From Rudaea sp. (GTDB taxonomy: Bacteria > Pseudomonadota > Gammaproteobacteria > Xanthomonadales > Rhodanobacteraceae): 64,000 nucleotides of DNA. Shown here one piece after another: positions 37,080 to 46,208 of the stretch (position 1 is the stretch's first letter; each line of letters begins with the position of its first letter). Under the pieces are notes generated by a model that saw only the letters and a list, made by a program, of their open reading frames with translations, made no database searches and was not told the origin of the DNA. The stretch lies in the NCBI GenBank assembly GCA_025451955.1, contig JANWJJ010000041.1:19741-83740 (forward strand), given 5' to 3'. Both the position numbers and the translations under genes were made by a program.

Positions 37080-37487
37080 CTATTTTTTCTTCTTCGCACG
37101 CACGTACAGCACCAGGCTGTGATCGGCGATCTGAAAACCGTGGCGCTCGGCGATCTCGTGTTGCAGACGTTCGATTTCTTCGCTGGTGAATTCGACGACA
37201 CGGCCGGTATCGATATCGACCATGTGATCGTGATGCTTACCGCGGTCGATTTCGTAGACTGCCTGACCACCCTCGAAATTGTGCTTGAGCACCAGCCCCG
37301 CGGCTTCGAACTGGGTCAGTACGCGGTAGACGGTGGCCAGGCCGATATCGTCGTGATGCTCCAACAGACGCCGATAAATATCTTCGGCGGTCATATGCTT
37401 GCCGTCTGAAGCTGCAAGGATTTCGAGGATGCGCATGCGCGGGTGCGTGACCTTCAGACCCGCCTTGCGCAATTCCTGGGTTTCCAT
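37080..37487 (-). CDS. fur: Ferric uptake regulator
   Basis: A 135-residue Fur protein with an N-terminal winged helix (LKVTHPRMRILEIL, DIYRRLLEHHDDIGLATVYRVL) and a C-terminal metal and dimer domain (GKHHDHMVDIDTGRVVEF). It represses iron-uptake genes when bound to Fe(II). The protein has no cysteine at all, so the structural Cys4 zinc site of E. coli Fur is absent; several other Fur proteins also lack it. GGAGG precedes the ATG. It is divergent from bamE, a common arrangement. Confidence 0.96.
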   Translation of the reverse strand: METQELRKAGLKVTHPRMRILEILAASDGKHMTAEDIYRRLLEHHDDIGLATVYRVLTQFEAAGLVLKHNFEGGQAVYEIDRGKHHDHMVDIDTGRVVEFTSEEIERLQHEIAERHGFQIADHSLVLYVRAKKKK

Positions 37488-37609
37488 GTCCGCCTCCTTA
37501 ACCGCCGCGTGAATACGCTAACGCGCATGAAAGGACAGCTAGTGTATCATCGCCCGCTTTCCGCTCGACGCTATCGCACATGATCAAGGTAGGCACGATT
37601 AAGGCACAC

Positions 37610-38056
37610 ATGACCAAGACTCGCATGACCAAGACTTTGCAGCTCCTCGGATTCGCACTGTGTGGCTTGGCCGTTGCCGCGTGCAGTCCGATCTACAAAC
37701 TCGATATCCAGCAGGGCAACCTGTTCAGCAAGGACACCGTGGACTCACTCAAGCCCGGAATGACCAAGCGCCAGGTAACCTTGGTGATGGGGTCGCCAGC
37801 AGTGGTCAGTCCGTTCGACCAGAATCGCTGGGACTACGTATCGACCTTGCGCAAGGGCAACGGCCGCATGGCGACCAAGGATCTAACCCTGTATTTCGAG
37901 GGCGATGCCCTGGCTCGCATCGAAGGCGACTATTTCGCCGAAAACCCGCAGGAACTGATCAAGGAAGCTACCAAATACAAGCGTCAATATCCCGACGACA
38001 AACGCCCAGACGAGGACAAAGACAAGAAACCGCAGGGCGGCGGCGATCAGAGCTGA
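37610..38056 (+). CDS. bamE: Outer-membrane assembly lipoprotein BamE
   Basis: A 148-residue lipoprotein. The signal ends CGLAVAAC, then the BamE domain SPIYKLDIQQGNLFS and LKPGMTKRQVTLVMGSPAV, WDYVSTLR. BamE is part of the BAM complex that inserts beta-barrels. The C-terminus has an extra charged tail (DDKRPDEDKDKKPQGGG). Three in-frame ATGs exist at 37580, 37610 and 37625; AAGG five bases before 37610 favours it. The gene ends 10 bases inside the convergent rnfH-like gene. Confidence 0.93.
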   Translation: MTKTRMTKTLQLLGFALCGLAVAACSPIYKLDIQQGNLFSKDTVDSLKPGMTKRQVTLVMGSPAVVSPFDQNRWDYVSTLRKGNGRMATKDLTLYFEGDALARIEGDYFAENPQELIKEATKYKRQYPDDKRPDEDKDKKPQGGGDQS

Positions 38057-38352
38057 GGCGGCCTGGAGCGGGCTCGTTTTCGGCGCGAATCCTTCGGATC
38101 GGCCAGCAGCGGACGGTACAACTCAACGCGATCGCCATCGCGCAGCAGCGTAGCCGGCGTCACCAGCCGCCCGAAAATGCCGATGCCCGCGGGCTGGAAA
38201 CCCGCCGGCAATTCGTCGCCGATGGCGCTGGCAAGGATTGCGGCAGTCACACTGGAATTTGCCGCAATTTCCACTTTGCGCAGAATCTGCCGCTGCGGAT
38301 CGGCGTAGACGACTTCGACGCAGATCGAGTCAGGTGTGGTCGGATCATTCAT
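38047..38352 (-). CDS. rnfH: RnfH family ubiquitin-like protein
   Basis: A 101-residue protein of the RnfH/UPF0125 family: ICVEVVYADPQRQILRKVEI, VTAAILASAIGDELP, VGIFGRLV-like GIGIFGRLVTPAT, then DGDRVELYRPLLADPKDSRR. It has a beta-grasp fold of unsettled function. It overlaps the ratA stop by eight bases. The ratA-rnfH pair beside smpB and bamE/fur is the usual order in gammaproteobacteria. Confidence 0.9.
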   Translation of the reverse strand: MNDPTTPDSICVEVVYADPQRQILRKVEIAANSSVTAAILASAIGDELPAGFQPAGIGIFGRLVTPATLLRDGDRVELYRPLLADPKDSRRKRARSRPPQL

Positions 38353-38776
38353 GATTGCGGCTGGCTTCGCGGCAGAATTCATCGACCATGCGATCGGCAA
38401 GTTTCTCGAATCCGGCACGCATGACTGGCGCCATCATCCGCCCGGCGTAGTCGAAGTCCAGCGCCAGCGACACCTTGCAACCATCGTCGCCCAGCGCCAT
38501 GAACTCCCAGGCGCCGTGCAACTGGCGGAACGGGCCGGCGGCAAGCTGCATGGCAATGCGCTGCGGCGGATCGAGCGTGTTGCGCGTGGTGAAATCCTGA
38601 TTCATGCCGGCGATGCGCAATTCGAGTTTCGCGACCAGGGCGCCGGGTTCGCGGTCGAGTACCTGCGCAGCGCTGCACCAGGAAAACCGGCGCGGATAGG
38701 CTTCGACATCGTTGACCAGATCGAACATCTGCTGTGCGGTCTGGCGCACAATGGCACTGCGTCGAATTTGAATCAC
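38345..38776 (-). CDS. ratA: RatA family START-domain protein
   Basis: A 143-residue START/coenzyme-Q-binding-fold protein. It begins VIQIRRSAIVRQTAQQMFDLV NDV and contains PRRFSWCSAAQVLDRE and LDFDYAGRMMAPVM. E. coli RatA was described as a toxin affecting 70S assembly and is also linked to ubiquinone binding (Coq10-like). The GTG at 38776 gives the family N-terminus; a GTG at 38809 would add 11 residues and lacks a binding site. It is divergent from smpB. Confidence 0.88.
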   Translation of the reverse strand: MIQIRRSAIVRQTAQQMFDLVNDVEAYPRRFSWCSAAQVLDREPGALVAKLELRIAGMNQDFTTRNTLDPPQRIAMQLAAGPFRQLHGAWEFMALGDDGCKVSLALDFDYAGRMMAPVMRAGFEKLADRMVDEFCREASRNHE

Positions 38777-38857
38777 CGGCGGTTTCCGCGAAAATAGGTT
38801 GTAAAGCACGGCATGGCATTCATGTCACCGTCAGTTTAAATCCAAATCGGCGACCCG

Positions 38858-39346
38858 ATGGCGAACAAGAAGGAAAAAGGCAAAAACGACTCGACGATCG
38901 CGCTGAACAAGCGCGCGCGCCACGAGTATCACATCGACGAACGCTATGAGGCGGGTCTGTCGCTGCAGGGATGGGAAGTCAAAAGCCTGCGCGCGGGACG
39001 GATCAATTTCGGCGACTGCTACGCCACCGTGAAGAATGGCGAACTGTACCTTTTCGGCGCCTCAATCCCACCGCTGATTTCTGCGTCAACGCACGTCGTC
39101 GCCGATGATCGCCGCACGCGCAAGCTGCTCCTGCATCGCGAGGAGATCGACAAACTGATCGGCGCCGTCGAGCGCAAGGGCTACACCATCATCCCCACCG
39201 CGATGTACTGGAAACACAATCGCGTGAAGGTCGAAATCGGTCTGGCCAAGGGCAAGCAGGATCACGACAAGCGTGCTGCCGAAAAGGAGCGCGACTGGAG
39301 TCGCGAGAAACAGCAGACGATGCGGGCGAAGAACCGGTTGGGGTGA
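38858..39346 (+). CDS. smpB: SsrA-binding protein SmpB
   Basis: A 162-residue beta-barrel RNA-binding protein: [30 protein letters not shown] is split by family motifs GWEVKSLR and [13 protein letters not shown], with the C-terminal basic tail [17 protein letters not shown] that enters the decoding centre. SmpB delivers tmRNA to stalled ribosomes. Its partner ssrA begins 54 bases downstream, the classic arrangement. Confidence 0.97.
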   Translation: MANKKEKGKNDSTIALNKRARHEYHIDERYEAGLSLQGWEVKSLRAGRINFGDCYATVKNGELYLFGASIPPLISASTHVVADDRRTRKLLLHREEIDKLIGAVERKGYTIIPTAMYWKHNRVKVEIGLAKGKQDHDKRAAEKERDWSREKQQTMRAKNRLG

Positions 39347-39349
39347 TGC

Positions 39350-39379
39350 TTGAACCGCACCGCTTCACACCCATATACT
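39350..39379 (+). promoter_or_regulatory. Sigma-70 promoter for ssrA
   Basis: TTGAAC at 39350 and TATACT at 39374 are spaced by 18 bases, overlapping nothing coding (just after the smpB stop). Transcription would begin near 39386, about 15 bases before the mature tmRNA 5' end, which is made by RNase P. Confidence 0.65.
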
Positions 39380-39400
39380 GACTCAAGCGTTTTCACTTCC

Positions 39401-39753
39401 GGGGGCGATCGGCTTCGACGGAGGTCACGAAATCGCCTGGTGCATGCCGAGGGGGCAGCTTTCCTCGTTAATCCAGCAGCAAACTTTTAGTTGCCAACGA
39501 CGACAACTACGCTCTAGCCGCTTAAGGCTGAGTCCCGAACCCACTTGTGCTTGTGCTCGTGGATGTAGGGTCACTATCACAAGATCGCTGCTGATCGCCG
39601 CCAGTCGATCATCGGCTAACTCCTAACCGGCTGGTCTTGCGGTGCGCCTTGCGCGTTGTGTTGCCGCGGGATGAGATCAAACAGCGCGCTAAGCATGTAG
39701 ATCCGGGGACGTAGGACTTTCGGACGCGGGTTCGATTCCCGCCGCCTCCACCA
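39401..39753 (+). ncRNA. ssrA: Transfer-messenger RNA (tmRNA)
   Basis: The RNA starts GGGGGCGATCGGCTTCGACG and ends GCCGCCTCCACCA, whose ends pair as the acceptor stem, with a T-arm GGGTTCGATTCCC. The tag frame runs from GCC at 39493 to TAA at 39533-39535 and encodes ANDDNYALAA, a typical proteobacterial degradation tag ending in LAA. About 353 bases, one-piece form with encoded CCA. With SmpB it rescues stalled ribosomes. Confidence 0.97.
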
Positions 39754-39764
39754 AGCAACAAAAG

Positions 39765-39786
39765 AGCCGCCTTGTGCGGCTTTTTT
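39765..39786 (+). terminator. Terminator of ssrA
   Basis: AGCCGC and GCGGCT pair around loop CTTGT, with TTTTT after. Flanking ACAAAAG and CTTTTTTGT extend the symmetry. Confidence 0.9.
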
Positions 39787-39866
39787 GTTGGTTGCAGCAG
39801 CGGAATCGAACTCGCATTCAATGCAGGCGCTGCACGTCCGCTCGGTAACACGGCCTCACACAAGTG

Positions 39867-39895
39867 TTGCCGAATCGCACTGCTTCCACTACACT
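39867..39895 (+). promoter_or_regulatory. Promoter of the tRNA-Ala / tRNA-Glu unit
   Basis: TTGCCG and TACACT are 17 bases apart, ending 14 bases before the tRNA-Ala. This is a near-ideal sigma-70 layout for a stable-RNA unit. Confidence 0.65.
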
Positions 39896-39909
39896 TCCGC
39901 GCCTTTCCT

Positions 39910-39985
<76 letters not shown>

Positions 39986-40023
39986 TCTTCACCAACAAAT
40001 TGTCCGGGCATTGGGTTACTCGC

Positions 40024-40099
40024 GTCCCCATCGTCTAGAGGCCTAGGACATCGCCCTTTCACGGCGGTAACGGGGGTTCGAATCCCCCTGGGGACGCCA
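40024..40099 (+). tRNA. tRNA-Glu, anticodon TTC
   Basis: GTCCCCA pairs with TGGGGAC, followed by GCCA. The D-arm is TCGTCTAGAGGCCTAGGA, the anticodon loop CTTTCAC holds TTC, and the T-arm is GGGGGTTCGAATCCCCC. 76 bases, complete. It is 38 bases after tRNA-Ala and in the same transcript. Confidence 0.97.
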
Positions 40100-40134
40100 A
40101 ATCTAATAACGGCAACATGCCGCAACATCCTTCA

Positions 40135-40159
40135 AACCGCGCTCTGACGCGGTTTTTTT
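40135..40159 (+). terminator. Terminator after tRNA-Glu
   Basis: AACCGCG and CGCGGTT form a 7-bp stem with loop CTCTGA, followed by a run of T. Confidence 0.9.
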
Positions 40160-40276
40160 CTTGCCTGCTTTACGGCGAAACTTTCGCAATGAAGCCATGA
40201 CTATCGGCAGGGCTTTCGCCAGAATTTGATACGATATATCATCGCGCAAAGATTGCTTCTTCGAAGACGCGTTTGC

Positions 40277-41869
40277 ATGAACAAGACGTGGGCCGATTCG
40301 TTCGCCAAGGCGCCACCGTCGTGTGTTCAACACAGCTTCGCGATCCTGGTCTGCATGCTGATGGTCAGTTGCACGGTGGGGCCTGATTTCAGGAAACCCG
40401 CTGCACCGGATGTCAGCAACTACACCACTACTCCGCTCGCAACTACAGTCTCTGCCACGAATGTCATCGGTGGCGATGCGCAACGCTTCGCCACGGGCGA
40501 CAATATTCCCGGCGATTGGTGGGCGCTGTTTCACTCGAAGCCGCTCAACGATCTGATTGAACAATCGCTGAAAAACAATCCCGACCTCAAGGCGGCGCAG
40601 GCGGCATTGTCGGTGGTCAGGGAAAATGTGCTGGCGCAACGAGGTGCTTACTATCCTAGCGTCACCGGCAGCGTTTCGGCCAATCGTCAGATGCAGTCGA
40701 CCTTGCTCGCACCTGTGCCCAACTACCCGGTGGTGGCCAACGAGTTTCTCTTCAGCCTGTTCACCCCACAGGTCAGCATTTCATATGCGCCCGATCTGTT
40801 CGGCCTGAACCGCCGGACGATGGAGTCGGTGAAGGCGCAGGAGCAGGCCGTACGCTTCCAGATGATCGCGGCGCAGGTCACGCTGAGCACCAATGTGGTG
40901 GCCGCCGCGGTGCAGGAGGCATCGCTGCAGGCGCAGGTCGACGCGACGCGCCAGTTGATCGACATCAACTCGAAGATGCTGCAAGTCCTGCGCTACCAGT
41001 TCGCCAAGGGTTATGCAGGCCGGCTGGATGTCGCCGCGCAGGAATCGCAGCTCGCGCAGGTCACCGCCACGCTGCCGCCGCTGCTCAAGCAACAGGCCCA
41101 GCAACAGCACCTGCTGGCCGTGCTGGCCGGCCGCTTTCCGAGCCAGGCACCGCCTGAAAAATTCGAGCTTTCGAGTCTGCAGTTGCCGCAGGAGCTACCG
41201 GTGAGCCTTCCTTCGGAACTCGTGGCGCAGCGTCCGGATGTACTCCAGGCCGAGGCGAATCTGCACGTCGCCAGCGCCCAGATCGGCATTGCCACCGCGA
41301 ACCGGCTGCCGAATATTGTATTGACTGCGGATGCCGGCAGCACGGCGCTGGCGATCGGCCAGGTGTTCAAGGCTGGCACGGGTTTCTGGGATCTGGGCAC
41401 GGCCATTACCGCGCCGATTTTCCAGGGCGGGACCCTGCTCCATCAGGAGCGCGCCGCGAAGGCCGCATACGTTCAAGCATCCGAACAATATCGCAGCACG
41501 GTGTTGACAGCGTTCCAGAATGTTGCCGACACCCTGGTGGCTCTCGAACAGGATGCCGAAGGTCTGAGGGCGGCGGCAAAGGCCGCGGACGCCGCGAAGC
41601 TGACACTGGATTTGTCGCAACGGCAATGGAAAGACGGCTACGCGAATTATCTGACGCTGCTGAGCGCCGAACAGGCTGACCAACAAATGCGCATCGCCCT
41701 GATACAGGCGCAGGCCAATCGCTACGCCGACACGGCGGCGTTGTTCCAGGCGCTTGGCGGCGGCTGGTGGCGGCGCGCAGATTTGAATCCGGCAGAACTG
41801 AATCCGGCAGATTTGAGCCAAACGGGTTCGGGCAGGACGAAATCGACTCGGGAAGAAAATGAAAACTAG
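40277..41869 (+). CDS. Outer-membrane efflux lipoprotein (NodT/TolC-type) of an RND system
   Basis: A 530-residue outer membrane factor. The signal ends CMLMVSC, and after the lipidated cysteine comes TVGPDFRKPAAP, the standard NodT-family start. Two TolC repeats follow, with NNPDLKAAQAALSVVREN and QRPDVLQAEANLHVASAQIG. It forms the outer-membrane channel of the pump encoded downstream. The ATG at 40277 is chosen because it gives the lipoprotein signal. A partial palindrome around GATATATC (40227-40242) lies upstream and could be an operator. Its end overlaps the adaptor gene by 11 bases. Confidence 0.93.
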   Translation: MNKTWADSFAKAPPSCVQHSFAILVCMLMVSCTVGPDFRKPAAPDVSNYTTTPLATTVSATNVIGGDAQRFATGDNIPGDWWALFHSKPLNDLIEQSLKNNPDLKAAQAALSVVRENVLAQRGAYYPSVTGSVSANRQMQSTLLAPVPNYPVVANEFLFSLFTPQVSISYAPDLFGLNRRTMESVKAQEQAVRFQMIAAQVTLSTNVVAAAVQEASLQAQVDATRQLIDINSKMLQVLRYQFAKGYAGRLDVAAQESQLAQVTATLPPLLKQQAQQQHLLAVLAGRFPSQAPPEKFELSSLQLPQELPVSLPSELVAQRPDVLQAEANLHVASAQIGIATANRLPNIVLTADAGSTALAIGQVFKAGTGFWDLGTAITAPIFQGGTLLHQERAAKAAYVQASEQYRSTVLTAFQNVADTLVALEQDAEGLRAAAKAADAAKLTLDLSQRQWKDGYANYLTLLSAEQADQQMRIALIQAQANRYADTAALFQALGGGWWRRADLNPAELNPADLSQTGSGRTKSTREENEN

Positions 41870-43046
41870 TTTCTCTTGCGGAAATCAGATTACGGGACGA
41901 CCGGATAAACCGCCGCGCGTATTTGCGCTTGCCTTCGTCACGATCGTGGCAGCGGTCGCCGGTTGCTCATCCGAACCCGACAGCAACGTGCAGACAGCAT
42001 CGACTACGCCGAGTAATGTGACGCTGACGACGGCGCAACAGCAGAACATCCGCACCTACATCGTCGCGGCAGCGAAATACCGCAAGACGGTCGAAACAAC
42101 CGGCGCCGTCGACTTCGACAACGACCAGGCCACCAGTGTGCTGGCGCCGTTCTCCGGTCCAGTGTCACGGCTGCTGGTTTCTGCGGGGCAGAAAGTGAAG
42201 AAAGGTGATGCGCTGGCGCTGGTGGATTCGCCCGACTTCGCCGCGGCCATCGGCGCGTACAGCAAGGCGCTGGTCGCCGCGAAAAACACCCGCCGTATCG
42301 CCGATGTGGACAAGGATCTGAGTCAGCACAATGGAGTTTCCCAGCGCGAAAACGAACAGGCACAAACCGACGCCGCCAGCGCGGAAGCCGACCGCGATGC
42401 AGCACTGCAAGCGCTGGTTGCGCTGGATGTCGATCCGCAAACCATCAAAAGCATCCAGGCCGGCCATGCGGTTGCGCACGTCGGCGGCGTCATTCGTTCT
42501 CCGATCGCGGGAACCGTGGCCGAAAAACTGATCACGCCCGGACAATTGCTGCAGGCAGGCACAACACCCTGCTTCACTGTGGCCGATCTTTCCCGCGTCT
42601 GGGTGATGGCGCAAATTTCCGGTTCCGATCTTGCTTCGGTCAACGTCGGCGACACGGTCGATGTGCTGACCCGCGCCGATGCAAAAACCCTTTCCGGAAC
42701 TGTCGGCAATATTTCGGCCGTGGTCGATCCCGACACGCGTGCGATCATCGCGCGTGTGGTCGTGGCAAATCCAGGGGATGTGCTGAAGAAGCAGATGTAT
42801 GTTCGCGTGCAAATTCATTCGCGTCAGGAATACGACGGCATTCTGGTTCCGGTTTCCGCGATCCTGCGCGACGACGAGAACTTGCCCTTCGTCTACGTGC
42901 AGCAACAAGATCATAGCTTCGCGCGCCGGCATGTGACCTTGGGCGACCGGGTTGACGATCAATACGTGATTCCGGAAGGCCTCAAGTCCGGCGACCAGAT
43001 CGTCGTCGATGGCGCGCTGTTCATGCAGTTCATGCAAAGCCAATGA
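41859..43046 (+). CDS. RND efflux periplasmic adaptor (membrane fusion protein)
   Basis: A 395-residue CusB/CzcB-type adaptor. A signal or lipoprotein-like N-terminus (FVTIVAAVAGC) is followed by a barrel-sandwich (lipoyl) domain with APFSGPVSRLLVSAGQKVKKGDALALV, a helical hairpin (about 125-190) and a beta-barrel (SPIAGTVAEKLITPGQLLQAG, VWVMAQISGSD). It links the inner pump to the outer channel. No extra N-terminal metal-binding Met or His cluster is seen. It overlaps both neighbours, so the three genes form one tightly coupled operon. Confidence 0.92.
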   Translation: MKTSFSCGNQITGRPDKPPRVFALAFVTIVAAVAGCSSEPDSNVQTASTTPSNVTLTTAQQQNIRTYIVAAAKYRKTVETTGAVDFDNDQATSVLAPFSGPVSRLLVSAGQKVKKGDALALVDSPDFAAAIGAYSKALVAAKNTRRIADVDKDLSQHNGVSQRENEQAQTDAASAEADRDAALQALVALDVDPQTIKSIQAGHAVAHVGGVIRSPIAGTVAEKLITPGQLLQAGTTPCFTVADLSRVWVMAQISGSDLASVNVGDTVDVLTRADAKTLSGTVGNISAVVDPDTRAIIARVVVANPGDVLKKQMYVRVQIHSRQEYDGILVPVSAILRDDENLPFVYVQQQDHSFARRHVTLGDRVDDQYVIPEGLKSGDQIVVDGALFMQFMQSQ

Positions 43047-46000
43047 GCGATCATCCGCTGACCGGTTCGCCGTCGCGAACGGCTTCGATGATGAACCGGA
43101 TCGTTGCCTCGTCACTTCGGCAACGCTTCATCGTCATCTTGATGATGTTCGTGCTGATCGGCGCCGGATGGTGGGCGCTGGATCGTCTGCCGATGGACGC
43201 CTATCCGGACCTTTCGCCGCCAATCGTCGAGATCGTTACCCAGTGGCCGGGCCACACCGCCGAGGAAGTCGAGCGGCTGATCACGGTGCCGGTCGAATTG
43301 GGAATGACGGGTATTCCGAAGACGGCCACCACCCGATCGGTCTCGCTGTACGGCTTGTCCGACGTGAAAATCACTTTCCGCGATGGCACCGACAACAACT
43401 TCGCCCGCCAGGAAGTCTTCAACCGCATGGGCGGTCTGAGTCTGCCTGGCGGCGTAACGCCTTCGGTGTCGCCGCTATTCTCCCCTTCCGGACTGATCTA
43501 TCGCTATGTGCTGCAGAGTTCCGACCGCTCGCCGATGGAACTCAAGACCATCGAGAACTGGACGATCGAGCCGCAGTTCCGATCCGTTCCGGGCGTGGCG
43601 GATGATTCGGGATTCGGCGGTGGCACCATGCAGTATCAGGTGCTTCTCGATCAAGCCAAGATCGCCGGGGTCGGTCTGTCGGCGGTGCAGGTCGAGGCCG
43701 CGTTGGCGGCCAACAACAGCAACGCCGGCGGCGGGTTCTATTCGCAGGGCGGCCAGTTCTATTACGTGCACAGCGAAGGGCGGCTGACCACGCTGGAAGA
43801 CATCGGCAACGTGGTGCTGGCGGTACACAATGGCACGCCGGTGCTGGTCAAGGATGTCGGCCACGTGATTATCGGCATCGCACCGCGTCTGGGCGAATTC
43901 GGCTACGAAAAACACGACGACGCCGTCGAAGGCGTCATCCTGATGCGCACCGGCGAGAAAACCCAGGACGTACTCAAGCGCGTCGAGGCAAAGACCGCGG
44001 AACTCAACAACGGAGTCTTGCCCAAGGATGTCAAAATCCATCCGTTCTACGACCTGAGCAATCTGATCGCGCAGACGACGCAGATCGTCGAGCGCAACCT
44101 GCTGCAAGGCATGCTCCTGGTCATCGTGGTGCTGGTGTTCTTTCTCTACGATTTGCGCGCGGGATTGATCGTCGCCATCACCATACCGCTGGCGCTGCTG
44201 TTCGCGTTCTTCTGCCTCGGTATGCAAGGCGCTTCGGCCAACCTTCTTTCCATCGGTGCGGTGGATTTCGGCATTCTCGTGGATGGCGCGATCTTCATGG
44301 TCGAAAATATTTTCCGCCAGATCGCGCTGCACGAAGGATCGCCGCTCAACATCAGGCAAGTCATCGCCGATGCCGCGGCAGAAGTGGATCGACCCTTGTT
44401 CTATGCAGTCGCGGTGATCGTCGCGAGCTTCCTGCCGATCTATGTGTTGTCCGGACCTTCCGGAACATTGTTCAAGCCGATGGCCGACACGATGATCTTT
44501 GCGCTGATCGGTTCGCTCATCGTCACTCTGACATTGTTGCCCGTGTTGTGTGCGCTGCTCATGCGCAAGGGTGTGCGCGAACGCCGCAACGCCGCGTTCG
44601 AAGCGATCAAGTCAACGTACACGAAAGGACTGGATTTCTGCCTGGCGCGCCCGAAAGGCACGGCGATCGCATCGGCCATCCTGCTCGGTCTTTCGCTGCT
44701 GCTGGTTCCCGGCATCGGCGCCGAGTTCATGCCCAAGCTCGACGAAGGCGCGCTGTGGGTGCGCGCAACGATGCCGTACACGATTTCGTTCGACGAGTCA
44801 GCGAAGATCGCGCCCAAAGTGCGGACGATCCTTCGATCGTTCCCGCAGGTCACCACGGTTTCGTCGGAACTGGGTCGGCCCGACGACGGCACCGATTCGA
44901 CCGGTTTTTTCAATGTCGAATTTTTCGTCGGCCTCAAACCCTACTCGCAATGGACTGGCCCCTATCGCACCAAGACTGCATTGACCGCGGCCATCGACAA
45001 GAAGCTGGCGGCCTTCCCCGGCATCAGTTTCAACTACACCCAGCCGGCGGAAGATGCGGTGGACGAGGCAGAAACCGGCCTGAAGAGCGCGCTTGCGGTG
45101 AAGGTGTTCGGCTCCGATCTGGATACATTGCAAAGGAAGGGCAAGGCCATCAAACAGGTGCTGGAACACGTGCGTGGAATCAGCGCCGTAACCCTGGTGC
45201 AGGAACTCGGCCAGCCCAGCCTCGCCATCAAGATCAACCGCGCCGCGATTGCGCGTTACGGTTTGAATGTCGCTGACATCAACAGCCTGATCACGACCGC
45301 CATCGGCGGTGACGTGGCGACGCAGGTCGTGCAGGGAGAAAAGCAATTCGATCTCGTCGTCCGCCTCGATCGGCAATATCGCGACAATCCCGGGGAAATC
45401 GGAAATATCCTGGTGGCGACGCCCGGCGGACAACAAATCCCGCTGAAACAATTCGCCGACATCCAGGTGACCAACGGCGCGTCCTTCATATATCGCGAAA
45501 ACAATTCGCGCTACATCGGCGTGCAGTTCTCGGTGGAGGGGCGCGATCTGGCCGGCGCGGTCAGCGATGCCATCGCGCAGGTCAACAAGAAAGTCGTGAT
45601 GCCGCAGGGTTACCACATGGATTGGGGCGGCGAATACAGCGAGTACACAGCGTCGCGCGGACAACTTCGCGTGATCCTGCCACTGACCCTGTTCATGATT
45701 TTCCTGCTGCTGTTCTCGCTGTACAGCAATTTCAAATTTCCCTTCATCACCGTGCTCGGCGTGGTGTTGTCGGCACCGATCGGCGGCATCATTGCCCTAT
45801 GGTTCACTGGCACGCCGTTCTCGGTTTCGTCCGGCATCGGCTTCCTCGCCTTGTTCGGAGTCTCGGTACTGACCGCGGTCGTCTACATTTCCTACGTCAA
45901 CGAGCTTCGCCTCGGCGGCACACCGCTGGCCGAAGCGATCCGCGAAGCCGCAATCCTGCGCCTGCGCCCGATCATGATGACCGCACTCGTCGCGGCACTC

Positions 46001-46165
46001 GGATTGTTGCCCGCCGCGCTCGCCACGGGCGTTGGCACGGATACGCAAAGGCCGTTCGCCATCGTCATCGTCTGGGGCATGCTCTCGCGATTGTTGATCA
46101 GCATCTTCCTGATGCCGGCGCTGTACGCGCTCGTGGCGCGACCGGACGATCGGCTGGAAGTGTGA
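43043..46165 (+). CDS. RND efflux inner-membrane transporter, CusA/CzcA (heavy-metal) family
   Basis: A 1040-residue RND pump with twelve membrane segments and two large periplasmic loops. The N-terminus LDRLPMDAYPDLSPPIVEIVTQWPG and the TM4 motif DFGILVDGAIFMVEN match the heavy-metal-efflux (HME) branch, where the Asp residues and Glu carry protons. The second half has the usual GIGFLALFGVSVLTAVVYISYVNELR. The transported ion or molecule cannot be fixed: the methionine ladder of CusA is not evident, so Cu/Ag specificity is unsupported. It overlaps the adaptor stop by four bases. Confidence 0.92.
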   Translation: MSDHPLTGSPSRTASMMNRIVASSLRQRFIVILMMFVLIGAGWWALDRLPMDAYPDLSPPIVEIVTQWPGHTAEEVERLITVPVELGMTGIPKTATTRSVSLYGLSDVKITFRDGTDNNFARQEVFNRMGGLSLPGGVTPSVSPLFSPSGLIYRYVLQSSDRSPMELKTIENWTIEPQFRSVPGVADDSGFGGGTMQYQVLLDQAKIAGVGLSAVQVEAALAANNSNAGGGFYSQGGQFYYVHSEGRLTTLEDIGNVVLAVHNGTPVLVKDVGHVIIGIAPRLGEFGYEKHDDAVEGVILMRTGEKTQDVLKRVEAKTAELNNGVLPKDVKIHPFYDLSNLIAQTTQIVERNLLQGMLLVIVVLVFFLYDLRAGLIVAITIPLALLFAFFCLGMQGASANLLSIGAVDFGILVDGAIFMVENIFRQIALHEGSPLNIRQVIADAAAEVDRPLFYAVAVIVASFLPIYVLSGPSGTLFKPMADTMIFALIGSLIVTLTLLPVLCALLMRKGVRERRNAAFEAIKSTYTKGLDFCLARPKGTAIASAILLGLSLLLVPGIGAEFMPKLDEGALWVRATMPYTISFDESAKIAPKVRTILRSFPQVTTVSSELGRPDDGTDSTGFFNVEFFVGLKPYSQWTGPYRTKTALTAAIDKKLAAFPGISFNYTQPAEDAVDEAETGLKSALAVKVFGSDLDTLQRKGKAIKQVLEHVRGISAVTLVQELGQPSLAIKINRAAIARYGLNVADINSLITTAIGGDVATQVVQGEKQFDLVVRLDRQYRDNPGEIGNILVATPGGQQIPLKQFADIQVTNGASFIYRENNSRYIGVQFSVEGRDLAGAVSDAIAQVNKKVVMPQGYHMDWGGEYSEYTASRGQLRVILPLTLFMIFLLLFSLYSNFKFPFITVLGVVLSAPIGGIIALWFTGTPFSVSSGIGFLALFGVSVLTAVVYISYVNELRLGGTPLAEAIREAAILRLRPIMMTALVAALGLLPAALATGVGTDTQRPFAIVIVWGMLSRLLISIFLMPALYALVARPDDRLEV

Positions 46166-46208
46166 TGAGGTTTCGGCAAGCGTGAATTGCGGCTATGCGT
46201 CGCGACGA

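Noticed and set aside
39790-39850. A tRNA-like remnant on the minus strand after the tmRNA (CCGAGCGG, later GAGTTCGATTCC and GCAACCA)
   Set aside because: The T-stem and acceptor stem do not pair, so it is at most an old relic and may be chance.
46166-46208. Direct repeat of the tRNA-Glu end marking the far side of an inserted RND island
   Set aside because: No match to the tRNA 3' end was found in the gap after the operon.
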